From: Prorocentrum cordatum
Lineage: Eukaryota; Sar; Dinophyceae; Prorocentrales; Prorocentraceae
NCBI GenBank assembly: GCA_963575745.1
Contig: CAUYUJ010013891.1
Coordinates: 587,500 to 651,499, forward strand
DNA length: 64,000 bases
Direction: 5' to 3'
Numbering within the stretch: the stretch's first letter is position 1; each line of letters opens with the position of its first letter. This document shows positions 9,851 to 22,959 of this stretch, piece by piece. The notes under the pieces are model-generated. The model was not told the origin of the DNA and did not search any database. It saw only the letters and a program-made list of their open reading frames with translations. A program made the position numbers and the translations under genes.

Positions 9851-11064
9851 CGTCTGCGCGAGGGCGCGAGGCGCCGCACGCATCACGCGCTCGGCACGGA
9901 TTGCGATTCTGAACCCGTGGGGTCGGTGTGTGCAGGACGCAGCCAGCAGCCAGCGTGATTGACGGCTGGAGACTTGGTCATGGAGCGAAAAGGCAAGCTT
10001 GCCAAGTGGACCCGTGATGATGCTACCCCCATGTCACGCGCTCGGCACGGGCGGCGAAGCATGGGGGAGGCCGGCTGCAGGGCCGCGGTCCTCGTGTGCC
10101 TCGGCCAGGCGCGCGCGCAGGGGTCCTCATGGGATTGTTGTATGTCCTCGAAAGGGTTTCTTTAGAGTGGATTCGCTTGCGCTAGCGTCTGGTAATCGAC
10201 GAGAGTTCGCCGATTTGGCGTCGATCAGCGTCGATTCAGCGCCGTTTTGCGTCGATTCGCGTCGGTCAGTGTTGGCAGCGTCGATGAGCGTCGATCAGCG
10301 TCAGTTAGCGCCGATGCTCGCAAGGGCCAGCAAGACGACACGGGGGAGGGTTTCACGAGTGGTCGCAGAGGCTAGGGGGGCGGGGTGCTGCGCGAGAGCG
10401 CAGGGCGCTGGACGTACCACGCGCTCGGCACGGGTGGGCGGGGATTGTGGGGAGGCGGGCCTTGGGCCGCGGACCTCGCGCGCCTCGGCCGGAAGGCGAG
10501 TGTTCGCGCGCGCGCCTGCCGCGGCCGCGGGCGCACGCCCAGACCTTGCGCACCCTCGCTCCTTCCCAGCAGGGCATTTTCTTTTTCCCTGTCGACATAA
10601 CGGGTGATTGGGGGGGAGAGGATCGGCGGCGTGCGAGGGCGGGAAGTGAGAAGGAGAGGGCCTCTCAGAAGGCGGCGGGACTTATCAGAAGGCCTCTGGC
10701 CTTCTTAGACGTTTTTTGTGTCTTCGGGGGAGGCTTCGAAAATCTTGCAGAAGGCCAGGGGACTTCCGAGCCCTCTAAAAAGGCCCGCCCCTTCTCATTC
10801 CCCTTTGGGCTCGTCGCCGACAGGGGGAGGGGGGGAGGGGTCGGTCACGTCGCGATTCGCGCTGGCGCCGCCTGGGAGCGCATAGGAATGGCTAATTCCA
10901 CCAGCACGGCGTCGGCGGGCACGAATCGTGCCGTGACTAGGGGAGGGGAGGGTAGGGGGGTGCGGGGCTCGTCACGGGCGTTATCCCGAATAAAAAAACA
11001 TGTTCTGATGGGAGAGCCCGACTTGGGCGGGGCCAGGACAGGGATAAGTCGTTTCGGGGCGTTG
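9851..11064. other. No gene recognised; short GCGTCGATCAGCGTCGAT repeat inside
   Basis: Between 10200 and 10320 the words GCGTCGAT and CAGCGTCG recur with one- to three-base variation. GC-rich segments with CGCGCGC runs lie at 10380-10560. ORFs across the region are low-complexity and carry no family motif. Confidence 0.5.
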
Positions 11065-11160
11065 TGGAGCACTCTCGTAGTGTTCCAGGGCGCTCTGGAA
11101 CGGCCTCGGCGCCCGATGCGTCCTCCAGAGCCGCCGGCCCTGTCCGATTTTGTCCTTGCC
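11065..11160 (+). repeat. Dispersed repeat family A, copy 1
   Basis: Core GCGCTCTGGAACGGCC, then TCGGCGCCCGATGCGTCC and CCAGAGCCGCC. The same core occurs at 38850-38980, 39940-40055 and 53448-53540, all on the plus strand. Confidence 0.75.
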
Positions 11161-11504
11161 CTGGCTTCGTATTGCCGAGTGGCGTTTTTCAGTCGAAGGC
11201 ATGCAAAGACCCGTTTGGCGCGCGCAACCAGCAGCGCATTGAGCGCTTTTCCACATCATGTATGCCCACCGAGCGCCCCCATGCAAGTTCACACTCCCTA
11301 TCCCATCCTCCTGGCTCCCTTCCACTCTCCCACGCGAGCCCTTCACGCCTGATCTGCGCGCACGGCGCGTCATCTCCTGAGCGTGGTCCCAGCGATCGGC
11401 AGCCCCTTTAGCCTGTGCTCGCAGGTTCGGCGCGGAAGCAGCATCGAATCTCATTCGGAGCGCGCTCGTGCCAGGCCAGCCGTGCATGACAATATCTTTG
11501 TGAG

Positions 11505-11587
11505 TGTACTGATGACGATGAGGAGGATGCGGATGAGGATGAGGATGAGGAAGTTGATCAGGATAATGATGCTGCTGCTGCTGCTAC

Positions 11588-11619
<32 letters not shown>

Positions 11620-12235
11620 CTGTTGAGGGTGATGATGATGAGGATGATGATGCTGATGAGGACGATGATATTGATGACGATGTTGCGGGTGATGGTTATG
11701 GGTGAGTAATATTTAGATTATGTAAAGGATGATGCTGAGGATGAGTTGTTGATGACAGTTATGACCTTGACGATGCAGTGGAGATGCTGAGCGTGATTAT
11801 ACTGCTGATGATTTGAATCGGGCCGGTGATGATCCTGATTATGATGATGCCTATGATAATGATGTTGCTGCTGATGATGATGGTGGTGGTGATTGTGATG
11901 ATGATTATGTTGATGGTGATGCTGCTGCTGCTAATGAGGATGCTGATGCGGATAAGGCTGATGATGATGATCATCATCATCATGATGATGCTGATGCTGA
12001 TGATGACGATGACGATGACGATGATGATGTAGATGATGTAGATAATGCTGCTGCTGATGATGATGATGACGCTGTTATTGTTGTTGATGATGACGGTGAG
12101 GATGACGAAGAGGAGGTGGAAGAGGAGGAGAGGGAGGATTATGATGATAGCTATGCCGATATGGCGATATGGCGATATAGCGATGCTGATGGTGATGCTG
12201 ACGATGTGAATGAGGATGGTGATGTTTTGATGCTG
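11505..12235 (+). repeat. Degenerate GAT trinucleotide array 1
   Basis: About 730 bp of GAT/ATG/TGA words with frequent GCT, GAC and GGT variants. The derived acidic or Met-rich reading frames are a consequence of the repeat. Confidence 0.9.
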
Positions 12236-12839
12236 TCGAACTCCCATTTCTTAATCATCATTATCATTGCCCCCATGTCCGGTACGCATTGTTATTCGAT
12301 TTACGTGCTCGCCTCGACGCTCTGACCCTGATTTTGCCAGGGGAAGTCTTTGGGCCCACATAGGGCCCGGGCCCCTGGGCCCCGGGCTGCAATAGCAACG
12401 GCTCCCGCTTCCGATGTCCTCACAATCTATTCAGGGATCACGCCCTCGCCTTTCAGCTATCATGTTTTCGCGTGAGAGTTCTGTACAACTTACGCAGGGA
12501 GCGTCCTCTCGCCACTCAGGAATTGGCAAGTGCTAGGGCATTCTCACAATTTACCCAGGACTCGCGTTCCCGCCCGAGAATCCTTACGATCTGCGCGGGA
12601 ATCGCGCTTGCATGTCCCGCCAGGCCAGCCCGCCTGGTCCGTCCGTTAGGGTCCGCCCGCCCGACCCTCCACTTAGGGTCCGCCCGCCGGCCCCTCCAGT
12701 CAAGTACGCCCGTGAGCTTGCCTGGACACCCGCCCGCCCGTTTTGATGTCCCGCCCGACTGGCCTGCCAGTTCTGGCGTCCGACCCGCCCGCTTTAATGC
12801 CACGCCCGCCCGACCTGCCCTTTCAGGTCCGCCCAGGAT
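12236..12839. other. Spacer between GAT arrays; CCCGCCCG-rich second half
   Basis: 12600-12830 contains repeated words such as GTCCGCCCGCC and CGCCCGCCC. The first half has no repeat or gene that I can recognise. Confidence 0.5.
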
Positions 12840-13755
12840 GATACTGATAACGACCACGACGAGGAGGAGGAGGAAGACGGGGATGATGATTACGATGATG
12901 CTTGTGACGGTGGTGAGGAGGAGGATGAATACGATGACGACGATGGTGTTGATGGCGATGATGACAATACTGATGCTGTTGATGATGATGATGATGATGA
13001 TGATGACGAATATGCTGATGATGACGATGATGTTGGTGATGATGATGATGCTGATGATGATTATGATGATGATCATCATGACAATGATGATGATGCTCAC
13101 GATGCTGATGATGATGATGGGTGATGCAAGGTTGCATCGTGGATTGTGGGTGGTGCATGGCGGTTGATGATGGATTAAATGATGATGATGATGATGATGA
13201 TGATGATGCCGATGGTCATGTTGGTGGTAATGGCGATACTGACGACGACGGTCAAGGTGGCGATGGTGACGATGGTGATAGCGACGACGACGATGATGAT
13301 GATGATGGATGCTGATGATGATAATGTTGATGATGCTGATGCTGATGGCGATGTTGCTGATGATGATGCTGCAGATGATGATGATGATGATGATGATGCC
13401 GTTGATGATGATGATGATGATGCTGATGCTGATGATGCTGGTGATGATGCTGATGATGCTGATGATGATGTAGGTGATGATGCTTCCGATGGTGATTGTG
13501 CTGGCGAGTCATGCTGAGCACTGTTGTTACTGATCATCATCATCATCAGCAGCAGCAGCAGTAGTGCTGCTGCTGATTATGATGCTGCTGATGATGATGA
13601 TGCAGGTGGTCGTGGTGGCGGTGGTGATGATGCTTATGATACTGATGATGCTGATGCTGATATTGCTGCTGATGCTGCTGATGATGATAATGATGTTGAT
13701 GATGATGATGGTGAATTTGGCAATGCTGATTATGATGTTGATGACAGTATCAAGC
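12840..13755 (+). repeat. Degenerate GAT trinucleotide array 2
   Basis: Same word set as 11505-12235, with runs of up to eight perfect GAT units (for example 13180-13207) and interspersed GCTGCT. It ends at a non-repetitive boundary near 13755. Confidence 0.9.
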
Positions 13756-13849
13756 AATACACGATCGCGCGCTTGTTAGTTCCCACCATTCGTGCCAACC
13801 TGTTCCTGATCTGGTGCTCTACCGTGGTAGTGCAGGTGCGTCCCCCCGC

Positions 13850-14690
13850 AACTTCTCCTTCTCACCCCTGCCCTCCTCCACCCTTCCCCCCCGCCTCCTC
13901 CTCCCTTAACCTTCCGCTTTCCCCCCTCCTACATCTTCGCCCTCCTCTTCCTCCTCCCGCATTATCGCCCTCCTCCCTCTTGTTCTCCTTGCCCCTATAT
14001 GGCCTTCTCCTCTTCGTTATCCTTCTTCCACTCTGCGTCTTCTCCGCTTCCCTCATTTCTGGGAACGGTTCTCCTTCTTCCCCTCCAACCTGTCCTCCTG
14101 CTGCTTCTCCTCCTCCTCCTCCTCTTCCTCCTCCTCTTCTTCCCGTCCATCCTCCTTCTCCGCCCTTCCCTTCCTGCTTGCCCTCCCGTGTCTTTGTCTC
14201 CGCCCTCCCTTCCCTCCGTCGCTTCCCCCCATCTCCGTTTCCTCCGCCATCTCCGCCCTTCCTTTTGTTCTCCTCCATCTCTACCTTGTTCTTTCCGTTT
14301 TCTCTTTCCCCTTCCGCCCTCCTCTTCCATCTACCCCTCATTCAGTGGGTAGATGATTAAGTACACCACACGCGCGATGATGCGAAGGACGCTGTGGAGG
14401 ACGAGTGGAAGGGGATGGGGGGGAGGACGCTGTGGAGGAGGGGGATGTGGGGGAGGAGAACGCGGGGTGGTGGAAGGCCAGGACGGCTCGGAGGAGGAGG
14501 AGGACATTGGAGGTGAAGGGAGGAGGACAGAGAGCAGGACCCATATCACCGACGTCATTCTTTGTCCCAACATCTTGTGTGTTGGGTCCTCTTTTTGGAA
14601 AACAGCGCCCCGCGTCCTCCTCTCCGCTCCTCCTCCTCCTCCCTCCTCCTCCTTCTCCTTCTCCTCCTCCTCCGTCCTGGCACATCGCCT
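13850..14690. repeat. Polypyrimidine tract followed by polypurine block
   Basis: 13850-14340 on the plus strand is nearly pure CT (CCTCCTCCT, CTTCC and similar). 14395-14545 is GA-rich, then CT-rich again at 14620-14690. Such mirror-like purine/pyrimidine tracts can form triplex DNA. No gene was seen. Confidence 0.75.
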
Positions 14691-14704
14691 GTGCCCTCCG
14701 CGTG

Positions 14705-15345
14705 TCTCTTTTTCGTGGCCCCATAGGGAGCTCGACCGAAGGCCACAGTGGCAGCGCCCCCGCATGGCACCACTGCGCCCAATTCGGCACACCCCTCACA
14801 CGTTTCGTGGCCCCACAGGGAGTTCCACTGAAGGCCCCAGTTGCAGCGCCCGCATTGCACCACCGCACCCGTTTTGGCACACCCCTCGCACGTTTCGTGG
14901 CCCAACAGGGAGCTCCACTTGAGGCGTTTTGGCACACCCCTCACCCATTTCGTGACCCCACAGGAAGCTCCACCGAAGGCCCCAGTGGCAGCGCCCGCGT
15001 GGCACCACCGCACCTGTTTCAACTCACCCCTCACACGTTTCGTGGCCTCATGGGGATCTCTACCGAGAGGCCCCAGTGGCAGCGCCCGGATAACACCACC
15101 GCACCCGTTTCGGCACACCCCTCGCACGTTTCGTAGGGATGTCCATCGAAGGCCTCAGTGGCAGCGCCCGCATGGAAACATCGCACCCGTTTCGGCACAC
15201 CCTTCACATGTTTCGTGGTCCCACAGGGATCTCTACCAAAGTCCCCAGTGGCAGCGCCCGCATGGCATCACCGCACCATGTCGGCCCACCCCTCACACGT
15301 TTCGTGGCCCACCAAAAGCTCCCTCGAAAGCAATCGGTACTCACA
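14705..15345 (+). repeat. About 90-bp tandem repeat, seven to eight units
   Basis: The word TTTCGTGG (with variants) starts units at 14711, 14803, 14893, 14948, 15038, 15129, 15211 and 15300; most spacings are 89-92 bp, with two shorter. Each unit runs through a GGGAGCTCCACCGAAGGCC-like block and a GTGGCAGCGCCCGCATGGCA-like block to CGGCACACCCCTCACACG. An isolated partial copy lies at 39268-39385. Confidence 0.9.
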
Positions 15346-15443
15346 ACGCGGTACTCACAACTGCATATGGTTGGGTCTTCCGCCAGGATACTTCATAATG
15401 TCGACCCCCAGAGGTCCCGACCTACTCCCCGGGGAAGGTTTCT

Positions 15444-15545
15444 CATCCCGAGTCGTGTTCTGACGGAGCCGGGGCCTGGAAAGGGCCCATGGAGACCGAA
15501 AACAGCGAAAAATTGTCCGTCAAGATTTTTTCACAACGCGAGGGG
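15444..15545 (-). repeat. Dispersed repeat family B, inverted copy
   Basis: Its reverse complement begins GTTTTCGG, then GGGCCCTTTCCAGGCC and GACTCGGG, and aligns with family B copies at 52333-52478, 55096-55250 and 56408-56540. Similarity is moderate. Confidence 0.55.
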
Positions 15546-15719
15546 TTCTGAGAGGGTGAGAAGGGTGAAGGGTCGGCGAGCAGCGAGCGAGCAGCGCCGA
15601 GCGAGCTGCGAGCGCGCGCCCGCTCGCGCAGGACGCGCGCGCCCGGCAGCGGAGGGAGCGCCGCGAGCAGCAGCACAAGTTAGCGGAGAAACAGAGGCCT
15701 TGCACGCCGCGTCGCCTTC

Positions 15720-15873
15720 TTTGCGGTCGTCCGTCGTCGTCGTCCGTCGTCGTCGTCGACGTCGTCGTCCGTCGTCGTCGTCGTCGTCGTCGTAGTCGGC
15801 GTCGGCGTCTGGCGTAGTCGTCGTAGTCGTCTTCTTCGTCGTCGTCCGTCGTCGTCGTCGTCGTCGTCGTCGT

Positions 15874-15914
<41 letters not shown>

Positions 15915-15946
15915 GTCGTCCCTCGTCCGTTGTTGTCGTCCGTCGT

Positions 15947-15980
<34 letters not shown>

Positions 15981-16670
15981 TTGTTGTCGTCGTCGTCTGT
16001 CGTCGTCGTCGTCGTCGATGTAGTAGTCGTCGAAATCGTCGTAGTCGTCCGTCGTCGTCGTCGTCCACGTCCGTTGTTGTCGTCCGTCGTCCGTCGTCGT
16101 CGTCGTCGTCGTCGTCCTGCGTGGTCGTGGTCGTCGTCGTCGTCGTCGTCGTCGTCCGTCGTCGTCCTGCGTGGTCGTCGTCGTCTGTCGTCGTCGTCGT
16201 CCGTCGTAGTCATCGTCAACGTCGTCGTCGTCGTCGTCGTCCGTCGTCGTCGTCCGTCGTCGTGGTCGTCATCAACGTCGTCGTCGTCCGTCATCGTCGT
16301 CCGTCGTCGTCGTAGTCGTCTTCGTCGTCGTAGTAGTCGTCGTCCTCGTTGTCATCGTCGTCCCTCGTCGTCGTCGTGGTCGTCGTCGTCGTCTTTGTCG
16401 TCGTCGTCGTCGTCGTCGTCTTCCGTCGTCATCGTCGTCCGTCGTCGTCGTCCGTCGTCGTCGTCGTCGTCGACGTCGTCGTCGTCGTCGTCGTCGTCGT
16501 CCGTAGTCGTCGTCCTCGTCCGTCGTCGTCGTCGTTGTCGTCGTAGGCGTCGTCGTCGTCATCGTCGTAGTCGTCGTCGTCGTCGTCCGTCATCGTCTTT
16601 GTCGTCGTCGTCGTCCGTCGTCGTCGTCGTCGTCGCAGTCGTCGTCGTCGTTGTCGTCGTCCGTCGTCCG

Positions 16671-16702
<32 letters not shown>

Positions 16703-17049
16703 GTCCGTCGTCGTCGTCGTCGACGTCGTCGTCCGTCGTCGTCGTCGTAGTCGTCGTCGGCGTCTGGCGTAGTCGCCGTAGTCGTCTTGTTCGTCGTCGT
16801 CGTCCGTCGTCGTCGTCGTCGTCCGTCGTCGTCGTCGTCGTCCGTCGTCGTCGTCGTCGTCGTCGTCGTCAATGTCGTCGTCGTCCCTCGTCCGTTGTTG
16901 TCGTCCGTCGTCCGTCGTCGTCGTCGTCGTCGTCGTTTCTTGTCGTCGTCGTTCGTTGTCGTCGATGTCGTCGATGTAGTAGTCGTCGAAATCGTCGTCG
17001 TCGTCCGTCGTCGTCGTCGTCGTCCACGTCCGTTGTTGTCGTCCGTCGT

Positions 17050-17090
<41 letters not shown>

Positions 17091-20000
17091 CGTCGTCGTC
17101 CTTGGTGGTCGAAGTAGTCGTCCGTCGTCGTCGTCGTCGTCGTCGCCCGTCGTCGTCATCGTCAACGTCGTCGTCGTCGTCGTCCGTCGTCGTCGTCGTC
17201 GTCCGTCGTCGTGGTCGTCATCAACGTCGTCGTCGTCCGTCATCGTCGTCCGTCGTCGTCGTCGTCGTCGTCGTAGTAGTCGTCGTCCTCGTTGTCGTCG
17301 TCGTCCCTTGTCGTCGTCGTCGTCTTTGTCGTCGTCGCCGTCGTCGTCGTCTTTGTCGTCGTCGTCGTCGTCGTCCGTCGTCATCGTCGTCCGTCGTCGT
17401 TTGTTGCCGGCCGTCGTCGTTGTCGTCGTCGTCGTCGTCCGTTGTCGTATTCGACGTCGTCGTCCGTCGTCGTCGTCGTCGTAGTCGTCGTCGGCGTCTG
17501 GCGCAGTCGTCGTAGTCGTCTTCTTCGTCGTCGTCGTCTGTCGTCGTCGTCGTCGTCGTCGTCCGTCGTCGTCGTCGTCGTCGTCGATGTCATCGTCGTC
17601 CCTCGTCCGTTGTTGTCGTCCGTCGTCCGTCGTCGTCGTCGTCGTTTGTTGTCGTCGTCGTCTGTCGCCGTCGTCGTCGATGTAGTAGTCGTCGAGATCG
17701 TCGTAGTCGTCCGTCGTCGTCGTCGTCCACGTCCGTTGTTGTCGTCCGTCGTCCGTCGTCGTCGTCGTCGTCGTCGTCCGTCGTCGTCCTTCGTGGTCGA
17801 AGTAGTCGTCCGTCGTCGTCGTCGTCGTCGTCGTCCGTCGTCGTCATCGTCAACGTCGTCGTCGTCGTCGTCGTCCGTCGTCGTGGTCGTCGTCAACGTC
17901 GTCGTCGTCCGTCAGCGTCGTCCGTGGTCGTCGTCGTCGTCTTCGTCGTCGTAGTAGTCGTCGTCCTCGTTGTCGTCGTCGTCCCTCGTCGTGTTCGTCG
18001 TCGTCGTAGTCGTCGTCGTCGTCGTCGTCGTCGTCCGTCGTCCTCGTCGTCCGTCGTCGTCGTCCGTCGTCATCGTCGTCGACGTCGACGTCGTCGCCGT
18101 CGTCCGTAGTCGTCGTCGTCGTCGTCGTCCGGCGTCGTCGTTGTCGTCGTAGGCGTCGTCGTCGTCGTCGTAGTCGTCGTTGTCGTCGTCGTCCGTCATC
18201 GTCGTTGTCGTCGTCGTCGTCCGTCGTCGTCGTCGTTGTCGTCGTCGTCGTCGTTTGTTGCCGGCCGTCGTCGTCGTCGTCGTCGTCCGTTGTCGTCGTC
18301 GTCGTCGTCATCGCCCGTCGTCGTCGTCGTCGTCGTCGTCGTCCGTCGTCCGTCGTCCGTCGCCGTCGTAGTCGTAGTCGTCGTTGTCGTCCTTCGTAGT
18401 CGTCGTCGTCATCGTCGTCCGTCGTCGTCGTCGTTGTCCGTCGTCGATGTCGTAGCCATCGTTGTCGTCGTCGTCGTAGTAGTCGTCCGTCGTCGTCGTC
18501 CACGTCCGTTGTCGTCGTCCGTCGTCCGTCGTCGTCGTCGTCGTCGTTGTCGTCGTTGGCGTCCTTCGTTGTCGTCGTCGTCGTCCGTCGTCTCCGTCGT
18601 CGTCGTCGTCGTCGTCGACGTCCGTCATCGTCGTCGCCGTCGTAGTCGTCGTCGGCGCCCGTCGTCGTCGTCGCAGTCGTCGTCGTCACCTTCCGTCGTC
18701 GTCGTCCTCGTCGTCCGTCGTCGTCGTTGTTGTTGTTGTAGTCGTCGTCGTTGTCGTCCACGTCGTCGTCGTCGTCGTCGTCCGTCGTCGTCGTCGTCGT
18801 CGTCGTCCTCTGTTGTCGTCGTCGTCGTCCGTGATCGTCGTCGTCGTCGTCGGCATCGTCCGTCGTCCGTCGTCCGCCGTCCGCCGTCCGTCGCTGTCGT
18901 CGTCTGTCGTCGTCGTCGTCCGTCGTCGTCGTCGTTGTCGTCGTCATCGTCGTCCGTCGTCGTCGTCGTCGTCGTCGTCCGTCGTCATCCGTGGTTGTCG
19001 TCGTCTTTGTCGTCGTTGACGTCATCGTCGTAGTCGTCCGTCGTCGTCGTCCTCGTCCCTTGTTGTCGTCCGTCGTCCGTCGTCGTCGTCGTCCGTCGCC
19101 GTCGTCGTCGTTGTCGTCCTTCGTTGTCGTCGTCGTCATCGTCGTCCTTCGTCGTTGTCGTCGTCGTCCGTCGTCGTCTTTCGAGGTCGAAGTAGTCGTC
19201 CGTCGTCGTCGTAATCGTCGTCCGTCGTCGTCGTCGTCGTGTTCGTCGTCGTCGTCGTCCGTCGTCGTGGTGGTCGTCGTCGTCGTCCGTCGTCGTCGTC
19301 CGTCGTCGTCGTCGTCGTCGTTGTAGTCGTCGTCGTAGTAGTCGTCGTCGTCGTTGTCGTCTTAGTAGTCGTCGTCGTCGTCGTCGTCATCTTCGTCCGT
19401 CGTCATCGTCGTCGTCGTCGTCCGTCGTCGTCGTCGTCGTCGTTGTCGTCGTCCGTCGTCGTCGTCATCCTTCCACGTCGTCGTCGTCGTCCGTCGTTGT
19501 CGTCGTCGTCGCCGTCCGTCGTCGTCGTAGTCGTCGTCGAAGTCGTCGTCGTTCGTCGTCGTCGTAGTCGTCGTCCTTCGTCGTCGTCGTCGTTGTCGTT
19601 GTGCGTCGTCGTCGTCGTCCTCTGTCGTCGTCGTCGTCGTCGACGTCGTCGTCGTCCGTCGTCGTCGTGCTCGTCGTCCGTCGTCGTCGTCGGCGTCCGG
19701 CGTCGTTGTCGTCGTCGTCGTTGTCGTCGTCGTCGTCGTCGTCCGTCATCGTCGTTGTCGTCGTCGTCGTCCGTCGTCGTCGTCGTCGTCGTAGTCATCG
19801 TCGTCGTTGTCGTCGTCGTCGTTTGTTGCCCGCCGTCGTCGTCGTCGTCGTCTTCGTCCGTTGTCGTCGTCGTCGTCATCTTCCGTCGTTGTCGTCGTCC
19901 GTCGTCCGTCGTCCGTCGCCGTCGTAGTCGTGATCGTCGTTGTCGTCCTTCGTCGTCGTCGTCATCGTCGTCCGCCGTCGTCGTCGTCGTCCGTCGTCGA

Positions 20001-22017
20001 CGTAGTAGCCATCGTCGTCGTCGTCGTAGTAGTCGTCCGTCGTCGTCGTCCTCGTCCGTTGTCGTCGTCCGTCGTCCGTCGTCGTCGTCGTCGTCGTCGT
20101 AGTAGTCGTCCTTCGTTGTCGTCGTCAGCATCGTCGTCCTTCGTCGTCGTCGTCGTCGTTCGTTGTCGTCGTAGTAGTCGTCCGTCGTCGTCGTCGTCGT
20201 CGTCGTCGTCCGTCGTCGTCGTCGTCCGTCGTCGTCGTCCGTTGTCGTCGTCGTCGTCGTAGTAGTCGTCTTCGTTGTAGTCGTCGTTGTTGTCGTCGTC
20301 GTCCGTCGTCGTCGTCGTAGTCGTCGTCGTCGTCATCGTCGTCTGTCGTCGTCGTCGTCGTCCGTCGTCGTCGTCCGTCGTCGTCGTCGTGGTCGTTGTC
20401 GTTGTCTGTCGTCCTCGTCCGTCGTCCGTCCACATCGTCGTCGTCGTCCTCAGTTGTCGTCGTCGTCCTTCGTCCGTCGTCGTCGTCGTCGTTGTCGTCC
20501 GTCGTCGTCGTCGTCGTAGTATTCGTCGTCGTCGTAGTATTCGTTGTCGTCCTCGTCGTCGTCGTTGTCGCTGTCCGTCGTCGTCGTCGTCGTTGTCGTC
20601 GTCGTCCTCCATCGTCATCATCGTCGTCGTCCGTCTCCAGTCCTCGTCGTCGTCGTCGTCGCCCGTCGTCGTCGTCGTCTGTCGTCGTCGTCGTCGTCGT
20701 TCGTTGTCGTCGTTGTCGTTATTATTGTCGTCGTCCGTCGTCGTCGTCGTCGTCGTTGTCCGTCGTCGTCGTCGTCGTCGTCGTCCGTTGTCGTCGTCGT
20801 CCGTCGTCGTCGTGTGTCGTCCGTCGTCGTGGTCGTCGTCGTCGTTGTTGTCGTCGCCCTTCGTCGTCGTCGTAGTCGTCATTGTCGTCCGTCGTCGTCG
20901 TTGTCGTCGTCGTCCGTCGTTGTCGTCCGTCGTCGTCGTCGTCGTTGTCGTCGTCGTCGTCATGGTCGATGTCATCGTCGTCGTCATCGTCGTCGTCGTT
21001 GTCGTCGTCGTCGGTGTCCGTCGTCGTCGTCGTCATCGCCGTCCGTCGTCGTCGTCGTCGGCGGCGTCGTCGTCCGTCGTCGTCGTCGTCGTCGTAGTCG
21101 TCATCCGTCGTCGTCGTCGTCGCCGTCGTCGTTCATCGTCGTCGTCGTCGTCGTTGTCCGTCGTGGTCGTAGTCGTCGTCGTCGTCGTAGTGTTCCTCGT
21201 CGTCGTCGTCGTCGTCCGTCGTCTTCGTCCGACGTTCGCCGTCCGTCGTCCGTTGTCGTCGTCGTCGCCGTTGTCCTCCGTCGTCGTCGTCGTTGTCGTC
21301 ATCGTCGTCGTCCTCGTCGTTTTTGTCCGTCGTCGTCGTCGTCGTCGTCCGTCGTCGTCGTCGTCGTCGTCGTCGTCACCGTCCGTCGTCGTCGTCTTTG
21401 TCCTCGTCGTCGTCGACGTCGGTTGTCGACGTCCGTTGTCGTCGTTGTCGTCGTCCGTCGCTGTCGTCGTCGTCGTCGTTTGTGTCGTCGTCGTCGTACT
21501 GGTCGTAGTGGTCGTCGTCGTCGCCTTCGTAGTCGTCGTCTTCGTCCATCGTCGTCCGTCTTCCGTCGTATGCGGTCGTCGTCGTCTTCGGCGTCCGTCG
21601 TCGTCATCATTGTCGTCGTCGTCGACATCATTGTCGAAGTCGTCTCAGTCGTTCGTCGTCCGTCGTCGTCGTCGTCCGTCGTCGTCCGTCTTCGTCCGTC
21701 GTCGTCGTCGTCGTCGTCCGTCGTCGTCGTCCTTTGTCGTCGTCGTCGTAGTAGTCGTACGTCGTCGTCGTCGTCGTTGTTGTCGTCGTCGTTCGTCGTC
21801 GTCGACGTCACCGTCGTCGTCGGTGCCCGTCGTCGCCGTCGTCGTCGTCGCCCGTCGTCGTCGTCGTAGTGGTCGTCCCCGCCGTCGTCGTAGTCGTCGT
21901 CCTCCATCGTCGTCGTCCTCCGTCGTCGTCCTCCGTCGTTGTCGTTGTCGTCGTCCGTCGTCGTCGTCGTCCGTCGTCGTCGTCGTCATCGTCGTCGTCG
22001 TCGTCCGTCGTCGTCGT

Positions 22018-22078
<61 letters not shown>

Positions 22079-22880
22079 ATCATCGTCGTCGTCGTCGTCG
22101 GCGTCGTCGTCGTCGTCGTCCGTCGTCGTTGTCACTGTCGTCGTAAACGTCGTAATCGTCGTTGTCGTCGTCGTCCGTCGTGGTCGTCGTCGTCGTCCGC
22201 CGTCGTCATCGTCGTCGCCACTATTCGTCGTCGCCGTCGTCGTCGTTGTCGACCCTTTTCGTCGTCGTCGTCATCGTCGTCCGTGGTCCGTCGTCGTCGT
22301 AGTCGTCATCCGTGGGTGTCGTCCGTCGTCGTCGTTGTCGTCGTCGTCGTCCGTCGTCTTTGTCGTCGTCGTCGTCGTTGTCGTCCGTCGTCGTCGTCCG
22401 TCGTCCGTCGTCGTCGTCCTTCGTCGTCGTCGTCGTCCGTCTTCGTCGTCGTCGTTGCCATCGTCGTCGGCGTCCCTCGTCGTCGTCATCGTCGTCGTCG
22501 TCGCCCGTCGCCCGTCATCGTCGGAGTCGTCGTCGTCGTCGTACCTCGTCGTCGTAGTCGTCGTCGTCGTCGTTCGTTGTCGTCATCGTCGTCGTCCGTC
22601 GTCGTCGCCGTCCTCCGTCGTCGTCGTCGTGGTTCGTCGTCGTCGTCGTCGGAGTCGTCGTCGTTCGTCGTCGTCGTCGTCGTCCGTTGTCATGGTCTTC
22701 GTCGCCGTCGTCCGTCGCCGTCGTCGTAGTGGTTGTCGTCGTCGTCGTCGTCGTCCGTCGTCGTCGCCGTCGTTGTCGTCGTCCTTCGTCGTCGGTCGTC
22801 GTCGTCCTCGCCAGTTGTCGTCGTAGTCATCGTCGTCGTCGTCGTTGTCGGCATCGTCGTCGTCGTGGTTGTCGGCCGCG
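15720..22880 (+). repeat. Giant GTC trinucleotide array (about 7.1 kb)
   Basis: Continuous GTC words on the plus strand, punctuated every 9-40 bp by CCGTCGT (a four-base step that resets phase) and by GTA, GTT, GCC or CAT variants. Longer variant blocks recur, for example CGTCCGTTGTTGTCGTCCGTCGTCC at about 15927, 16069, 16890, 17029, 17607 and 17730 (written here only as a composite of its words: CCGTTGTTGTCGTCC). Plus-strand frames read S/V/R and minus-strand frames D/T/R; none has protein-like composition. Because of the four-base steps no single frame runs the full length. Confidence 0.95.
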
Positions 22881-22959
22881 CGGCCGCGCCGCCGCGGCCG
22901 CGTTCGATTGTCGACCGATTCGAACGATTCCGGGCCCGACCGATTACGAGGCCACTGCA

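Noticed and set aside
11505-13755. Acidic Asp-rich proteins encoded by the GAT arrays
   Set aside because: The reading depends wholly on the GAT repeat; the other frames give equally long Met- or Ile/His-rich strings.
13862-14360. Pro/Ser/Leu-rich or Arg/Gly/Glu-rich ORFs in the pyrimidine tract
   Set aside because: They are low-complexity translations of CT/GA tracts present in several frames on both strands.
15720-22880. Dozens of long ORFs encoding S/V/R or D/T/R strings in the GTC arrays
   Set aside because: They are direct translations of the triplet repeat in every frame and strand, lack protein-like composition and end at random four-base steps.
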